Below, one piece after another: positions 18,603 to 27,710 of a stretch of 64,000 nucleotides of DNA; the first letter of the stretch is position 1; every line of letters begins with the position of its first letter. The notes beneath the pieces are model-generated. The model was not told where the DNA came from, did no database searches, and worked only from the letters and a program-made list of their open reading frames with translations. Source of the stretch: Mitsuaria sp. WAJ17 (lineage in GTDB: Bacteria; Pseudomonadota; Gammaproteobacteria; Burkholderiales; Burkholderiaceae_C); assembly GCF_014174515.1 (NCBI RefSeq), contig NZ_JACJUG010000011.1:103670-167669 (forward strand). The letters run 5' to 3'. A program made the translations under genes and the position numbers.

Positions 18603-18983
18603 TCAGGCGCCGCGGAAAATGAAGTAGACAGCCCCCAACAGGCACAGGCCGGCCCAGAGGTAATCGGTCTTGAAGGGCTGCCCCATGAAAAACACCGAGA
18701 AGGGCACGAAGACCGCCAGGGTCAGGACTTCCTGTGTGATCTTGAGTTGAGCCAGGCTGATGCCGCCGGCATAGCCGATGCGGTTGGCCGGCACCTGAAG
18801 CAGGTACTCAAACAACGCGATGGACCAGCTCACGAGGGCAGCGATCCACCAGGGCCTGGCGGCAAGGTTCTTCAGGTGCCCGTACCAGGCGAAGGTCATG
18901 AAGACGTTGGAGAGCAGCAGCAGACCGACGGTCTGCCAGTAAGCGGCGGCAGACGCAGAGCCCGCCCAGCTGAGAAATGGCAT
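18603..18983 (-). CDS. DUF486-family small membrane protein (DMT-like)
   Basis: A 126-residue protein with four hydrophobic helices, of the DUF486 family, which resembles half-size drug/metabolite transporters. Conserved parts are LLLLSNVFMTFAWYGHLK, WSIALFEYLLQVPANRIGY and LAQLKITQEVLTLAVFVPFS. The ATG at 18983 with GGAG nearby was chosen; upstream codons overlap folK and have no family character. It lies 16 bases after the folK stop and may be the last gene of that operon. Function unknown. Confidence 0.88.
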   Translation of the reverse strand: MPFLSWAGSASAAAYWQTVGLLLLSNVFMTFAWYGHLKNLAARPWWIAALVSWSIALFEYLLQVPANRIGYAGGISLAQLKITQEVLTLAVFVPFSVFFMGQPFKTDYLWAGLCLLGAVYFIFRGA

Positions 18984-18999
18984 GGAAATGCTCCAGGAG

Positions 19000-19512
19000 T
19001 CAGCCGGGGCGCTGTCCGTTCCCAGCCTGGGGCCAGAGGACCCCATCAAAATGCAGGCGCTGCCCGGCCACCGCCGGCAGCTGCGCGTCCAGCCGGCCAA
19101 TGCCAGGCAGGGACAGGCCCGGGTCCAGCTCCAGCAGGGGCCTGAGCACAAACGCTCGCTGATGCAGGCGCGGATGCGGGAGGCTCAGGCGGGCGTGGGA
19201 CAAGACCTGACCCTCCATGAGCAGCAAGTCCAGGTCCAGGGTGCGGGGCGCGTGGCGGTAGGGCCGCTCGCGGCCATGGGCCTGCTCGATGGCCTGCAGG
19301 GCGTCCAACAGGTCCAGCGGCGCCAGGGCCGTCTCCAGGCAGGCGACTGCATTGAGGAAATCGGGGCCGCCGGCATCGACCGGTGCGCTGCGCCAGCCCG
19401 AGGACACCGCGAGCAGGCGCGATTGCGGCAGCGCATCCAGCGCCTGCAGGGCCGCCTGCAAGGTCGCGGACAGGTCACCGAGGTTGGCGCCCAGCCCGAT
19501 GTAGGCCTTCAT
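19000..19512 (-). CDS. folK: 2-amino-4-hydroxy-6-hydroxymethyldihydropteridine pyrophosphokinase
   Basis: A 170-residue HPPK that transfers pyrophosphate from ATP to 6-hydroxymethyl-dihydropterin in folate synthesis. Signatures: MKAYIGLGANLGD, the pterin-binding GPDFLNAV, and RTLDLDLLLMEG followed by PHPRLHQRAFVL with the metal-binding Asp pair and catalytic Arg residues. It follows pcnB by 24 bases, a classic proteobacterial pair. An exact copy of the dispersed 14-base word lies inside the LLLMEGQVL segment. Confidence 0.96.
   Translation of the reverse strand: MKAYIGLGANLGDLSATLQAALQALDALPQSRLLAVSSGWRSAPVDAGGPDFLNAVACLETALAPLDLLDALQAIEQAHGRERPYRHAPRTLDLDLLLMEGQVLSHARLSLPHPRLHQRAFVLRPLLELDPGLSLPGIGRLDAQLPAVAGQRLHFDGVLWPQAGNGQRPG
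19201..19214 (+). repeat. Exact 14-base copy of the dispersed CAAGACCTGACCCT word (inside folK)
   Basis: CAAGACCTGACCCT, antisense to folK, where it covers Gly-Gln-Val-Leu. The base before it is A rather than G, so it is one base shorter than the other exact copies. Confidence 0.65.
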
Positions 19513-19536
19513 GCGGGATTCCGTGGCAGGCGAACG

Positions 19537-21213
19537 TCAGCCGGCATCGACGGGAGCCGCACCATCAGCGCCTGCGCCACCGCCACCGCCGGTGCGTGGC
19601 TTGCGACGGCGACGGCGCTTGCGCGCGGGAGCCGCCGCTGCGCCCTCCTCGTCCGGAGCGTCGCCGCTGTCGGCCCTCTCGTCGCTGTCCTCGTCATGCC
19701 CTTCTTCGGCAGGCTTGCGGGCCGCTGCGGCCGGGCGGGCCTCGCCGCTGACGGCGCCCTTGGCCACCTGGCGCACACGACCGCCGCCACCGCTCTTGCG
19801 CTGCTGACGCTCGCTCTCGCGGGCCTGCTCGATCAAGGCACGGCGCTCTTCGTCGCTGCCCAGGGCGAAGTCTTCCCACCAGTCGACCAGGGCCATGTCC
19901 ACGTCGCCCACCTCGGCGCGAAGCAGCAGGAAGTCAAAGCCGGCACGGTAGCGCGGCTGCTCGACCAGGCTGTAGGGGCCATTGCCGCTGCGGCGCTCGA
20001 AGCGCGGCTGCATCATCCAGATCTCGCGCATGTCGGCGGCCAGCTTGCCGCGGCCGGAGATGTCACCGACGCGGGCATCAAAGACCAGGTCGATGGCCTG
20101 CTGCAGGGCCGGCACGGCCGGCTCGCCGCCATCGCGCAGGCGCTGCCAGCGGCCCTGCACCTCGTGCCACAGCATGCACGCCAGCATGAAGCTGGGCGCC
20201 ACGCTGCGGCCCTCGGCCACGCGGCGGTCGGTGTCTTCCAGGGCTCGGCGCACGAACTGGCCCCGGGCCTCATCCGGCAGAGCGCCCTTCTCGTCCAGCA
20301 CCGCATCCAGGATGGAGAACACGCCGCGGCCCAGGCCCTGCTTGCGCAGCTCGTCCAGGCTGGCCAGGGAATGGCCGGTCTGCAGCAGCTTGATCATCTC
20401 GTCGAACATGCGCGAGATGGGCACGTTCTGCAGCAGGGGGATCGTGGCCTTGACCGGCGCGCGGGTCTTGGGCTCCAGCTCGAAGCCCAGCTTGGCGGCG
20501 AAGCGCACGGCACGCAGGATGCGGACCGGGTCCTCGCGGTAGCGGGTCTCCGGGTCGCCGATCATGCGCAGCACGCGCTTCTTCACATCGGCAAAGCCGC
20601 CGTGGTAATCGACCACCAGCTCGCGCTGGGGGTCGTAATACATGGCGTTGATGGTGAAGTCACGGCGGGCGGCATCTTCGACCTGAGGGCCCCAGACGTT
20701 GTCGCGCAACACGCGGCCGCTGGCATCGACCACATGGCTCTTGCCGGCCAGCTCGTCCTTGGAGGTCTTCTCATTGCCGCTGACCTGCTCGGCGGCCTCG
20801 TTGGCCAGCAGGGCACGGAAGGTGGAAACTTCGATCACCTCGTGCTCACGTCCGCGGCCGTAGACCACATGCACGATGCGGAAACGGCGGCCGATGATGA
20901 AGGCGCGGCGGAACAGGGCCTTGACTTGCTCGGGCGTGGCGTTGGTCGCGACATCGAAGTCCTTGGGACGGCGCCCCAGCAGCAGGTCCCGCACGGCGCC
21001 GCCGACGATGTAGGCCTCGAAGCCGGCTTCGCTGAGCGTGCGCACCACCTTGACGGCGCGGTCGTCCAGCAGATCGGGGTCGATGCCGTGCTCGGCCACG
21101 CCGATCTCGAACCGTTTGCCCAGGGCATGCGCCCCGGACGAGGCCTTGGCCTTGGGCTTGGCATCGGGTTTGCCGGGCTTGCCCAGCAGTTTGTCAATCA
21201 GGTTCTTGATCAT
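19537..21213 (-). CDS. pcnB: Poly(A) polymerase I
   Basis: A 558-residue nucleotidyltransferase that adds 3' poly(A) tails to RNA and promotes decay. The class II nucleotidyltransferase core YIVGGAVRDLLLGRRPKDFDVATNATPE has the GG and DxD catalytic elements, and RFRIVHVVYGRGREHEVIEVSTF follows. PcnB rather than tRNA CCA-adding enzyme is supported by the long basic C-terminal tail (RKRRRRRKPRTGG, then Gly/Ala-rich) and by folK downstream. The ATG at 21213 overlaps the HAD gene stop as ATGA; longer frames run into that gene. Confidence 0.94.
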   Translation of the reverse strand: MIKNLIDKLLGKPGKPDAKPKAKASSGAHALGKRFEIGVAEHGIDPDLLDDRAVKVVRTLSEAGFEAYIVGGAVRDLLLGRRPKDFDVATNATPEQVKALFRRAFIIGRRFRIVHVVYGRGREHEVIEVSTFRALLANEAAEQVSGNEKTSKDELAGKSHVVDASGRVLRDNVWGPQVEDAARRDFTINAMYYDPQRELVVDYHGGFADVKKRVLRMIGDPETRYREDPVRILRAVRFAAKLGFELEPKTRAPVKATIPLLQNVPISRMFDEMIKLLQTGHSLASLDELRKQGLGRGVFSILDAVLDEKGALPDEARGQFVRRALEDTDRRVAEGRSVAPSFMLACMLWHEVQGRWQRLRDGGEPAVPALQQAIDLVFDARVGDISGRGKLAADMREIWMMQPRFERRSGNGPYSLVEQPRYRAGFDFLLLRAEVGDVDMALVDWWEDFALGSDEERRALIEQARESERQQRKSGGGGRVRQVAKGAVSGEARPAAAARKPAEEGHDEDSDERADSGDAPDEEGAAAAPARKRRRRRKPRTGGGGGAGADGAAPVDAG

Positions 21214-21881
21214 GCAAAGAGATTCAGGATGGGCCAGCCCCGGGCCTGGGCAATCTGTGCCAGCGCTGCCGACGGGTTGGTCGCGATGGGATGGCTGACT
21301 CGCTCCATCAGGGGCAGGTCGTTCACCGAATCGCTGTAGAAATGCACTTGCTCGAAATCCTTCAGCGCCCGCCCCTGCCCGGCCAGCCATTGCTCGACGC
21401 GCGTGATCTTGCCGGACTGGAAAGACGGCACGCCATGGATGGCCCCGTTGTAGTGGCCGGTGGCGGCATCACGCTCCAGTTGCACCGCGATCAGATCAGG
21501 CACGCCGAAGGCCTCGGCGATGGGAGCAGTCACGAATTCGTTGGTGGCGGTCACGATGGCCACCAGGTCACCGCGCTCCTGGTGCTCGCGCACCAGGGCT
21601 CGCGCATTGTCGCGCATCATGGGCAGCATCACCTCGGCCATGAAGCGCTGACGCACCGCCAGAGCCTCGTCCAGGGGACGCGAGCGCCACACCGAGGTCG
21701 CGAAGGCGATGTACTCGGGCAGGTTCAGCTGCCCGGCCTGGTATTGGGCAAAGAAGGCATCGTTGCGACGGGACCATTCGCCGCCGTCGGCCCACCCGAT
21801 CCGGACCATGAAGTCGCCGAAGGCGTGGTCGGAATCACCCGGGATGAGGGTGCCGTCGAGGTCGAAGAGGGTGAGGTTCAT
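21210..21881 (-). CDS. HAD-IB family phosphatase (SerB/CicA-like)
   Basis: A 223-residue HAD hydrolase. Motif I is FDLDGTLIPGDSD with the nucleophile Asp, motif II is in VAIVTATNEF, and motif IV is YSDSVNDLPLM. Subfamily IB members dephosphorylate phosphoserine and similar small phosphates. The start overlaps the hda stop by one base (TGATG) and its stop overlaps the pcnB start, so it is embedded in the hda-pcnB-folK operon. The substrate is unknown. Confidence 0.93.
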   Translation of the reverse strand: MNLTLFDLDGTLIPGDSDHAFGDFMVRIGWADGGEWSRRNDAFFAQYQAGQLNLPEYIAFATSVWRSRPLDEALAVRQRFMAEVMLPMMRDNARALVREHQERGDLVAIVTATNEFVTAPIAEAFGVPDLIAVQLERDAATGHYNGAIHGVPSFQSGKITRVEQWLAGQGRALKDFEQVHFYSDSVNDLPLMERVSHPIATNPSAALAQIAQARGWPILNLFA

Positions 21882-22549
21882 CAGCTTCCTTGGTCGAGCA
21901 GCATCTGGCGCAGCAGGGGCACCGTCACGGCCCGCTTATTGGCCAGGGCGAATTCATCCAGCCGGTCCAGCAGGCCCATCAGGTGCTTGAGGTCGCGGGC
22001 GAAACGGGTAAGAAGATAGTCCATGACCTCGTCACTGAGCACGATACCCCTGCGGTCGGCTTCACGACGCAGGGCGGCGCGCATCTCGCCTTCCGGCAAG
22101 GGCTGCAGGGCATAGGTCGGGCCCCAGCCCAAGCGAGTGCGCAGGTCCTCGCGCAGTTCGAGGTCGATGGGCGGCGCCACGCCGGTGGACACCACGGCCA
22201 GGCCCAGAGTGGCCGCCTCGACGAAGAGCGTGAAGGCGGCATGCTGCTGGCCGGGATCGAAGCGGTCGCAATCATCCAGCAGCAGCAGGCTCGGATGCGC
22301 GGGCAGCTCCCAGGGCAGGGGCGTGTCGGCGTCGTACCAGCCCACCTGGGCACCCGCCGCCTGCCAGGACTGGGCCAGGGCGCGCAGCACATGGGTCTTG
22401 CCACAGCCGGCCTGCCCCCACAGGAACACGGGCGGCTCACCCGGCCGCAGGGATTGCAGGTGCGCGAGCGCCGCCTCGTTGGCGCCAGGCAGGAGGTTGT
22501 CGAAGGAGTAATGCGGCTCGGGACCGAGCGCCAGCGGGATCTGCTTCAA
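21881..22549 (-). CDS. hda: DnaA regulatory inactivator Hda
   Basis: A 222-residue AAA+ DnaA homologue which, with the DNA-loaded beta clamp, stimulates ATP hydrolysis by DnaA to prevent re-initiation. The protein starts MKQIPLALG, a clamp-binding-type N-terminus (Gln-x-Pro-Leu), then FLWGQAGCGKTHVLRAL (Walker A) and LLLDDCDRF (Walker B). The start is TTG at 22549: it forms a TTGA overlap with the stop of the AI-2E family permease and matches the usual Hda N-terminus; the longer upstream frame has no family similarity. Confidence 0.93.
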   Translation of the reverse strand: MKQIPLALGPEPHYSFDNLLPGANEAALAHLQSLRPGEPPVFLWGQAGCGKTHVLRALAQSWQAAGAQVGWYDADTPLPWELPAHPSLLLLDDCDRFDPGQQHAAFTLFVEAATLGLAVVSTGVAPPIDLELREDLRTRLGWGPTYALQPLPEGEMRAALRREADRRGIVLSDEVMDYLLTRFARDLKHLMGLLDRLDEFALANKRAVTVPLLRQMLLDQGS

Positions 22550-23616
22550 GAACGGGGACTCTGGTACAGGGCGCTGGTCAGGTAGGCCTCGCGCAGGCGG
22601 CGCGCGGCAACCACCCCCAGGGCGGACACGGGCAAGGCGATCAGCACGCCGACAAAGCCGAACAGATGGCCGAAAGCCAGCAGAGCGAAGATCACCATCA
22701 GCGGCGACAGGCCGATGCGCTCGCCCACCAGGCGCGGCGTCAGCACAAAGCTCTCCAGCAACTGGCCCAGGCTGAACACCACGGCAACGGCCAGCAGGCC
22801 GTACAGATTGGCGAACTGCAGCAGCGCAGCCATCAAGGCCAGCAGCAGGCCCAGGCCGAAGCCCAGGTAGGGAATGAAGACCGCCAGGCCGGTGAAGATG
22901 CCCACCGGCAGCGCCAGGTCGAAGCCCGCCAGCAGCAGGGCCAGGCTGTAGTAGACAGCCAGCAGCAGCATCACCAGCAGCTGGCCGCGTAGGTACTGAC
23001 CCAGCATGGTGTCGCACTCCCTCAGGAAGTGCCCCACCGGCGGGCGCAGGCGCGGCGGCACCAGCTCCCAGGCTCGGCCGAGCAGGAGGTGCCAGTCATG
23101 CAGCAGGTAGAACAGGACCACCGGCAGCAGCACGGCATTGCCTACGATGGCCAGCACAAAGCTGCCGCCGATGCGCGCCGAGCTCAAGGCCGTGGCCAAC
23201 CAGTCCTCGATGTTGGCATCCAGGTACTTGAGCACGAAGGCCTTGATGCTGGCCGTATCCAGGGCCACGTTCAGGCCATGCTGGGAGAGCCAGGGCGCAA
23301 CATGCTTGTTCAGGGCATTGGCCAGCACGGGGATCTGCTCGCGCAGCTGTGGCAGCTCGCGACTGAGGATGGGCAACAGGAGCAGGAACAGTGACAGCAG
23401 GGCCACAACCGCCGCCAACTCCACCAGGACCACGGCCAGCAGGCGGGGCACGCGACGCCGCGTGAGCGCATCCACCGCCGGACTCAGGGCATAGGCCAGG
23501 ATGCCAGCCGTGAGGAATGGCGCCAGCACGGGCGAGAGCAGCCACACCAGGCCCAGGCACAGCAGAGCCAGGGCCGTCCAGGCCAGCGCGTAGCGTTGGG
23601 TCTTGCTCAGGGTCAT
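22546..23616 (-). CDS. AI-2E family transporter (PerM-like permease)
   Basis: A 356-residue inner-membrane protein with about eight hydrophobic helices, of the AI-2E/PerM family. Typical features are the N-terminal hairpin YALAWTALALLCLGLVWLL and LTAGILAYALSPAVD, a polar central region, and the C-terminal GIFTGLAVFIPYLGFGLG and PRLVGERIGLSPLMVIFALL. The family includes exporters of unknown substrates and sodium/proton antiporters; the autoinducer name is historical. The ATG at 23616 was chosen; the frame extends 15 codons further without character. It overlaps hda by four bases. Confidence 0.92.
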   Translation of the reverse strand: MTLSKTQRYALAWTALALLCLGLVWLLSPVLAPFLTAGILAYALSPAVDALTRRRVPRLLAVVLVELAAVVALLSLFLLLLPILSRELPQLREQIPVLANALNKHVAPWLSQHGLNVALDTASIKAFVLKYLDANIEDWLATALSSARIGGSFVLAIVGNAVLLPVVLFYLLHDWHLLLGRAWELVPPRLRPPVGHFLRECDTMLGQYLRGQLLVMLLLAVYYSLALLLAGFDLALPVGIFTGLAVFIPYLGFGLGLLLALMAALLQFANLYGLLAVAVVFSLGQLLESFVLTPRLVGERIGLSPLMVIFALLAFGHLFGFVGVLIALPVSALGVVAARRLREAYLTSALYQSPRS

Positions 23617-23745
23617 GCGGATGTGTTGCAGATGAAGGCCGGCGGGAGCACTGCGCGGCATGCGAGGCCGCGGGAAGCAGGCCCGGATTCTAGGGTCTGT
23701 TGCAGGGCCCTGCCGCAGGTCCGGAGCCGGCCGGACGCCCGCCGC

Positions 23746-24618
23746 TCAATGCAACAGACGCCCGCCCGGCGACTGGCGCAGCTGTTCCAGCCGCTCCCGG
23801 GCCTGCTGGGCCAGCTCCACGGGGGGATGCAGGCTCAGCAACTGCTCGTAATCCGCCACGGCTTCGGGCCATTGCATCAGGCGCTCCAGGGTATGGGCGC
23901 GGTCCAGCAACTCCTCGGCATCCCCCGGCAGCAGGATCAGCAGTCGGTGCTGGACCTGCAGCAGCAAAGCCCAGGCGGCGGCCCGCCGGTGGATCTCCTT
24001 CAGGTTGCGCAACATGCGCGCCAGCCACTGCCGCGGACTGCAGGGCTGCAGGAAGAGCTCCAGGGGCAGGTCCGCCGGGTCACTGACGCCGGCCCGCTCG
24101 CGCAAGGGATGCAGCAACTCCTCCAGGGCATCGCGCGAGAGAGAGCGGCCGTGAAAGACATCCATCACCACCTCGCCCGCCGGCAACTTCAGGCAGACCA
24201 GGAAATGGCCCGGAAAGGAAATGCCCCGAGCCCTCAAGCCCAGTTGCAGGGCCAGCTCGGCATACAGCAGGCTCAGGCTGATGGGGATGCCGCGCCGGGT
24301 CTTCATCACCTCGTGCAGGTAGGAATTGCCGGAGGCGTAGTAGTCATTGACATTGCCCGCGAACCCCAACTCCTGGAAGAAGTACTGATTCAGCAGCCGC
24401 AGACGCTGGCTGGCCACGGCATCGGCCGGCACGCGGCGCTTGAGTCGCAGGGCCAGTTCATCGACATCCGCCAGTAGCTGCTGCACATCGAGCTGCGGCC
24501 ATTCGTCCTGGGCCAGCGTGGCGGCAGCCTCCAGGAGATTCAGGCTGTCGTCCTCGGCCACCAGGCGGGCGAAATAGTCCAGCGGGTCCACCGCTGCGAG
24601 GTCCAGAAAGGCGCTCAT
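23746..24618 (-). CDS. SirB1 family protein (transglutaminase-like plus tetratricopeptide)
   Basis: A 290-residue protein of the SirB1 family. The N-terminal half is a transglutaminase-like domain with the conserved stretch NDYYASGNSYLHEVMKTRRG followed by IPISLSLLYAELA and GISFPGHFLV; the C-terminal half is helical and TPR-like (DRAHTLERLMQWPEAVADYEQLLSL). The place of the usual catalytic Cys is occupied by Ser/Ile in IPISLS, as is common in this family, so it is probably not an active transglutaminase. The ATG at 24618 was chosen; a GTG at 24633 in frame is an alternative. It follows murJ by 18 bases. Confidence 0.88.
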   Translation of the reverse strand: MSAFLDLAAVDPLDYFARLVAEDDSLNLLEAAATLAQDEWPQLDVQQLLADVDELALRLKRRVPADAVASQRLRLLNQYFFQELGFAGNVNDYYASGNSYLHEVMKTRRGIPISLSLLYAELALQLGLRARGISFPGHFLVCLKLPAGEVVMDVFHGRSLSRDALEELLHPLRERAGVSDPADLPLELFLQPCSPRQWLARMLRNLKEIHRRAAAWALLLQVQHRLLILLPGDAEELLDRAHTLERLMQWPEAVADYEQLLSLHPPVELAQQARERLEQLRQSPGGRLLH

Positions 24619-24636
24619 GGGTACATCATCCACGCC

Positions 24637-26199
24637 TCAATGGCGGCGCGCAAATTCACGCAGCTTCAGGCCCGACAGCAGCAACACGGCGAAATACACC
24701 ACCGCCGATCCGGTCAGGCTCAGGGCCATCCAGGCCGCACGCTGGAGTTCATGGCGCCCCAGGGCGACCCAGTCCAGCGCCTGGGCCAACCACCACTGCA
24801 ACGCCCCCATGGTCAGGCAGGCCAGCAGCACACGCACCGTGAAGGCCGTCCAGCCCGGGGCCGGGGTGTAGGCACCGCGCTGGCGCAGGCCGCGCAGCAG
24901 CACCGCGGCATTGACCAGGGCCGCCAGCCCGATGGACAGCGCCAGCCCCGCCACCCCGATGGTGGGCACGAGGAAGAGGTTGAATACCTGGGTCAGCAGC
25001 AGGACAGCGATGGCGATGCGAGCCGGGGTGGCGCTGTCCTGCCGGGCATAGAAACCTGGCGCCAGCACCTTGATCGCCACCAGGCCCAGCAGGCCGACGC
25101 CCCAGCCCATGACAGCCTGCGCGGTCCGCGTGACGTCGCCAGCGTGAAAGGCGCCGCGGTGGTAGAGCGTCGCCACCAGGGGTTCGGCAAAGACCAGCAG
25201 GGCCACGGCGCACGGCAGGGCCAGCAGCATCACCATGCGCAGCCCCCAGTCCAGCAGGGCCGAGTAGCGCTCACCCTCGTCGCTCGCCTGTGCCGCAGCC
25301 AGCTGCGGCGTCAGCACGGCGCTGAGGGCCACGCCAAGCAGGCCGATGGGGAATTCCATCAGCCGGTCCGCGTAATTGAGCCAGGAGGTCGCACCCTCGG
25401 CAATGTGGCTGGAGATCTGGGTATTGATCAGCAAGGAGACCTGGGACACACCCACGCCCAGCAGCGCAGGTCCCATCTGCTTGAGGATCTGCAGCACGCC
25501 CCCGTGATGACGCGCCCGCCGCAAGGCCTCCCAGCTCATGCCGATGCGCGGCAGCATGCCGATGCGGCGCAGCGCTGGCACCTGCACCGCCAGTTGCAGC
25601 AAGCCCCCCACCATCACGCCCAGTGCCATCGAATAGATGCCCGGATAACCCCAGAGCGGCAGTTGCTTCGCCAGCAGATAGCCCACAACGATGCAGCTGA
25701 GGTTCAGCAGCACCGGTGTCACGGCCGGCACCATGAAGCGCTTCCAGGTATTGAGCACGCCGGCCGACAGTGCCACCAGCGACATGCAGCCGATGTAGGG
25801 GAAGGTCCAGCGCGTCATCACGACCGCCGCCTCATGCCCTTCTCTAGGCATGCCAGAGCCCAGGGCCCAGACCAGCAGCGGCGCGGCCACCACGCCCAGC
25901 ACGCAGGTTGCCAGCAGGGCCCAGGTGAGCACGGTGGCCACGGCGTCCACCAGCTCACGGGTGGCCTCGTCGCCATGCTTGGCCCGCGTCGCCGCCAGGG
26001 CCGGCACGAAGGCTTGTGAAAAAGCACCTTCGGCGAACAGGCGACGCAGGAGATTGGGGATGCGGAAGGACACCAGGAAGGCGTCGGTCATGGCATTCGC
26101 GCCGAACAAGCCGGCCACCATCTGCTCCCGCACAAGCCCCGTCACACGAGAAGCCAGGGTCAGCACGGAGATCAGGGACGCGGAACGCAGCAGGCTCAT
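24637..26199 (-). CDS. murJ: Lipid II flippase MurJ
   Basis: A 520-residue inner-membrane protein of the MOP exporter superfamily, which flips lipid II to the periplasm for peptidoglycan synthesis. About fourteen hydrophobic helices are visible. The N-terminus SASLISVLTLASRVTGLVREQ and DAFLVSFRIPNLLRRLFAEGAFSQAFVP is the family hallmark and includes the Arg residues of the central cavity. It is divergent from rpsT, a conserved arrangement in betaproteobacteria. Confidence 0.96.
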   Translation of the reverse strand: MSLLRSASLISVLTLASRVTGLVREQMVAGLFGANAMTDAFLVSFRIPNLLRRLFAEGAFSQAFVPALAATRAKHGDEATRELVDAVATVLTWALLATCVLGVVAAPLLVWALGSGMPREGHEAAVVMTRWTFPYIGCMSLVALSAGVLNTWKRFMVPAVTPVLLNLSCIVVGYLLAKQLPLWGYPGIYSMALGVMVGGLLQLAVQVPALRRIGMLPRIGMSWEALRRARHHGGVLQILKQMGPALLGVGVSQVSLLINTQISSHIAEGATSWLNYADRLMEFPIGLLGVALSAVLTPQLAAAQASDEGERYSALLDWGLRMVMLLALPCAVALLVFAEPLVATLYHRGAFHAGDVTRTAQAVMGWGVGLLGLVAIKVLAPGFYARQDSATPARIAIAVLLLTQVFNLFLVPTIGVAGLALSIGLAALVNAAVLLRGLRQRGAYTPAPGWTAFTVRVLLACLTMGALQWWLAQALDWVALGRHELQRAAWMALSLTGSAVVYFAVLLLSGLKLREFARRH

Positions 26200-26393
26200 C
26201 GGGAATATCGGCTTTCTTGTCTCTCGACGCCTGGCCGGGACGGCGTTGGCCCGCCCCTCCAGGGGCAGGCCCGCCCAGTCAATCCACAGCAGACGGCCGG
26301 CGATTATGAGCGAAGGCCTTGCCCTAGAATCCGGCTCTTCGTCCGCGAGAGGGCCTAATTTGCATGCCGGGCCTATGAAACTCCATTTGCAAG

Positions 26394-26402
26394 TGCTATA
26401 CT
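26394..26402 (+). promoter_or_regulatory. Extended -10 promoter of rpsT
   Basis: TGCTATACT combines the extended TG motif with a TATACT hexamer, 34 bases before the rpsT start. The expected -35 region (near 26374) is a poor match, as is usual for extended -10 promoters. The stretch is AT-rich compared with its surroundings. Confidence 0.6.
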
Positions 26403-26436
26403 CGCGGTCTTTGCACCAACTGGATTAACAAAGAAC

Positions 26437-26733
26437 ATGGCAAGCTCTTCCAAAGCCAAGAAGAAAACCGTCCGTTTGGCATCGGGCCGCAAGCGCGCTC
26501 GCCAGGACGTCAAGCTGAACGCCGCCAACACGGCTCTGCGCTCCAAATTCCGCACGGTCGTCAAGAACGTGCAAAAGGCCGTGGTCGCTGGCGACAAGAC
26601 CAAGGCTGCTGAACTGTTCAAGACTGCCCAGGCCGTGATCGATTCGGTCGCCGACAAGGGCATCTTCCACAAGAACAAGGCTGCTCGCCACAAGAGCCGC
26701 CTGTCCGCCAAGATCAAGGCCCTGGCTGCCTGA
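26437..26733 (+). CDS. rpsT: 30S ribosomal protein S20
   Basis: A 98-residue S20, which binds 16S rRNA early in 30S assembly. The N-terminus is basic and Ser-rich ([20 protein letters not shown]) and the rest is a helical bundle containing [15 protein letters not shown] and the conserved [17 protein letters not shown]. There is no strong Shine-Dalgarno sequence, only an A-rich leader. An extended -10 promoter precedes it and a strong terminator follows. Confidence 0.98.
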   Translation: MASSSKAKKKTVRLASGRKRARQDVKLNAANTALRSKFRTVVKNVQKAVVAGDKTKAAELFKTAQAVIDSVADKGIFHKNKAARHKSRLSAKIKALAA

Positions 26734-26758
26734 AACACCAGTCCTGGTGCAAAGAAAT

Positions 26759-26786
26759 GAAAGGCCCGCCTCTGGCGGGCCTTTTT
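26759..26786 (+). terminator. Rho-independent terminator of rpsT
   Basis: Stem AAGGCCCGCC / GGCGGGCCTT with a three-base TCT loop, followed by TTTTT, about 26 bases after the rpsT stop. It may also stop transcription of the convergent hydrolase gene. Confidence 0.92.
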
Positions 26787-26867
26787 CATGGGCCGCCGGG
26801 TCCTTCGCGTCTTTGTCCAGGATGGATAGACACAGGCCGGCAGCCGGCTCCGCAGCTTCGGGCCGGG

Positions 26868-27710
26868 TCAGGCCTGGTGCAAAGGCACCGTTTCCAGGTC
26901 CACGGGCGGCGTACTCGCGCTGCTCATCAGCTCGCGCTTGGCCAGCCAGTCACTCACGGCACGCACCACCCAGTCAGGGTCATCCAGCGGGATGTCGTGC
27001 CCGGCCCGGGTGTGCATGCGCAGGGGCAGCCCCCAGCCGCGGCTCACCGCCTGGGAGCAGCGCCAATCCACCAGCATGTCGCCCTGCCCGCACAGCAGCA
27101 GCATGGGTACCCGCGGCCGCGCACGGCTGGCCCGGTAGTTCATGGCCGCCCACAGCTGGCGCAGCACATTCAAGCCGCTGACCGGGTGCCGCCGGTGCAG
27201 CGCCACCCAGGCGTCCAGCACCTCCTGCGAGTGGCACATCAGCTGAGAGGTCAGCTGCAGCACATGGCGTTCGCGCCAGCCCGCCGCAAAGCGCGCCAGA
27301 CTCATGGCGACCAGGGTCAGGTAGTTCGTCGGCCGCAGGCGCCTGAAGAAGGGGCTGAAGGGCTTCATGCTGGTGCTCACCAGCACGGCGGCCGCCAGCT
27401 CCTCGGGATGGCGTTGAGCCCACTCGGCCGCCACCATGCCGCCCAGGCTGAGGGCCAGCAAATGGACCGGCCCTTGAACGCCCGCCTGGCGCAGCTGCTC
27501 ACGCAGGTCTTCCACCATCGTAGCGATGTCGGTGGGGCTTCTTTCACGAAACCTGTTGCCATTGCCGGCCAGGTCCAGCGTCAGCACGCGGACCGAGCCC
27601 TGCGTGCCTCGCAGGCCCTGGGCCATCTGCAGGGGGAAGCCGCCCCAATGGCCGGACTCGCGCGTCAGGCCGCGCAGCAGTACCCAGGTCGCCCCGACTT
27701 CCGCGCTCAT
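26868..27710 (-). CDS. Alpha/beta-fold hydrolase
   Basis: A 280-residue serine hydrolase of unknown substrate. The nucleophile elbow is LALSLGGMVA with Ser as nucleophile; the oxyanion region WVLLRGLTRESGHWGGF stands near the N-terminus. The acid is probably the Asp of GQGDMLVDW and the catalytic His is in RAGHDIPLDDPDW. The ATG at 27710 overlaps the stop of the M14 peptidase gene as ATGA, so the two proteins are likely made together; the frame upstream lies in that gene. Confidence 0.87.
   Translation of the reverse strand: MSAEVGATWVLLRGLTRESGHWGGFPLQMAQGLRGTQGSVRVLTLDLAGNGNRFRERSPTDIATMVEDLREQLRQAGVQGPVHLLALSLGGMVAAEWAQRHPEELAAAVLVSTSMKPFSPFFRRLRPTNYLTLVAMSLARFAAGWRERHVLQLTSQLMCHSQEVLDAWVALHRRHPVSGLNVLRQLWAAMNYRASRARPRVPMLLLCGQGDMLVDWRCSQAVSRGWGLPLRMHTRAGHDIPLDDPDWVVRAVSDWLAKRELMSSASTPPVDLETVPLHQA

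Noticed and set aside
22550..23017. N-terminal extension of Hda within the long minus frame
   Set aside because: It lies inside the AI-2E permease gene and has no DnaA-like features; TTG 22549 gives the normal Hda start.
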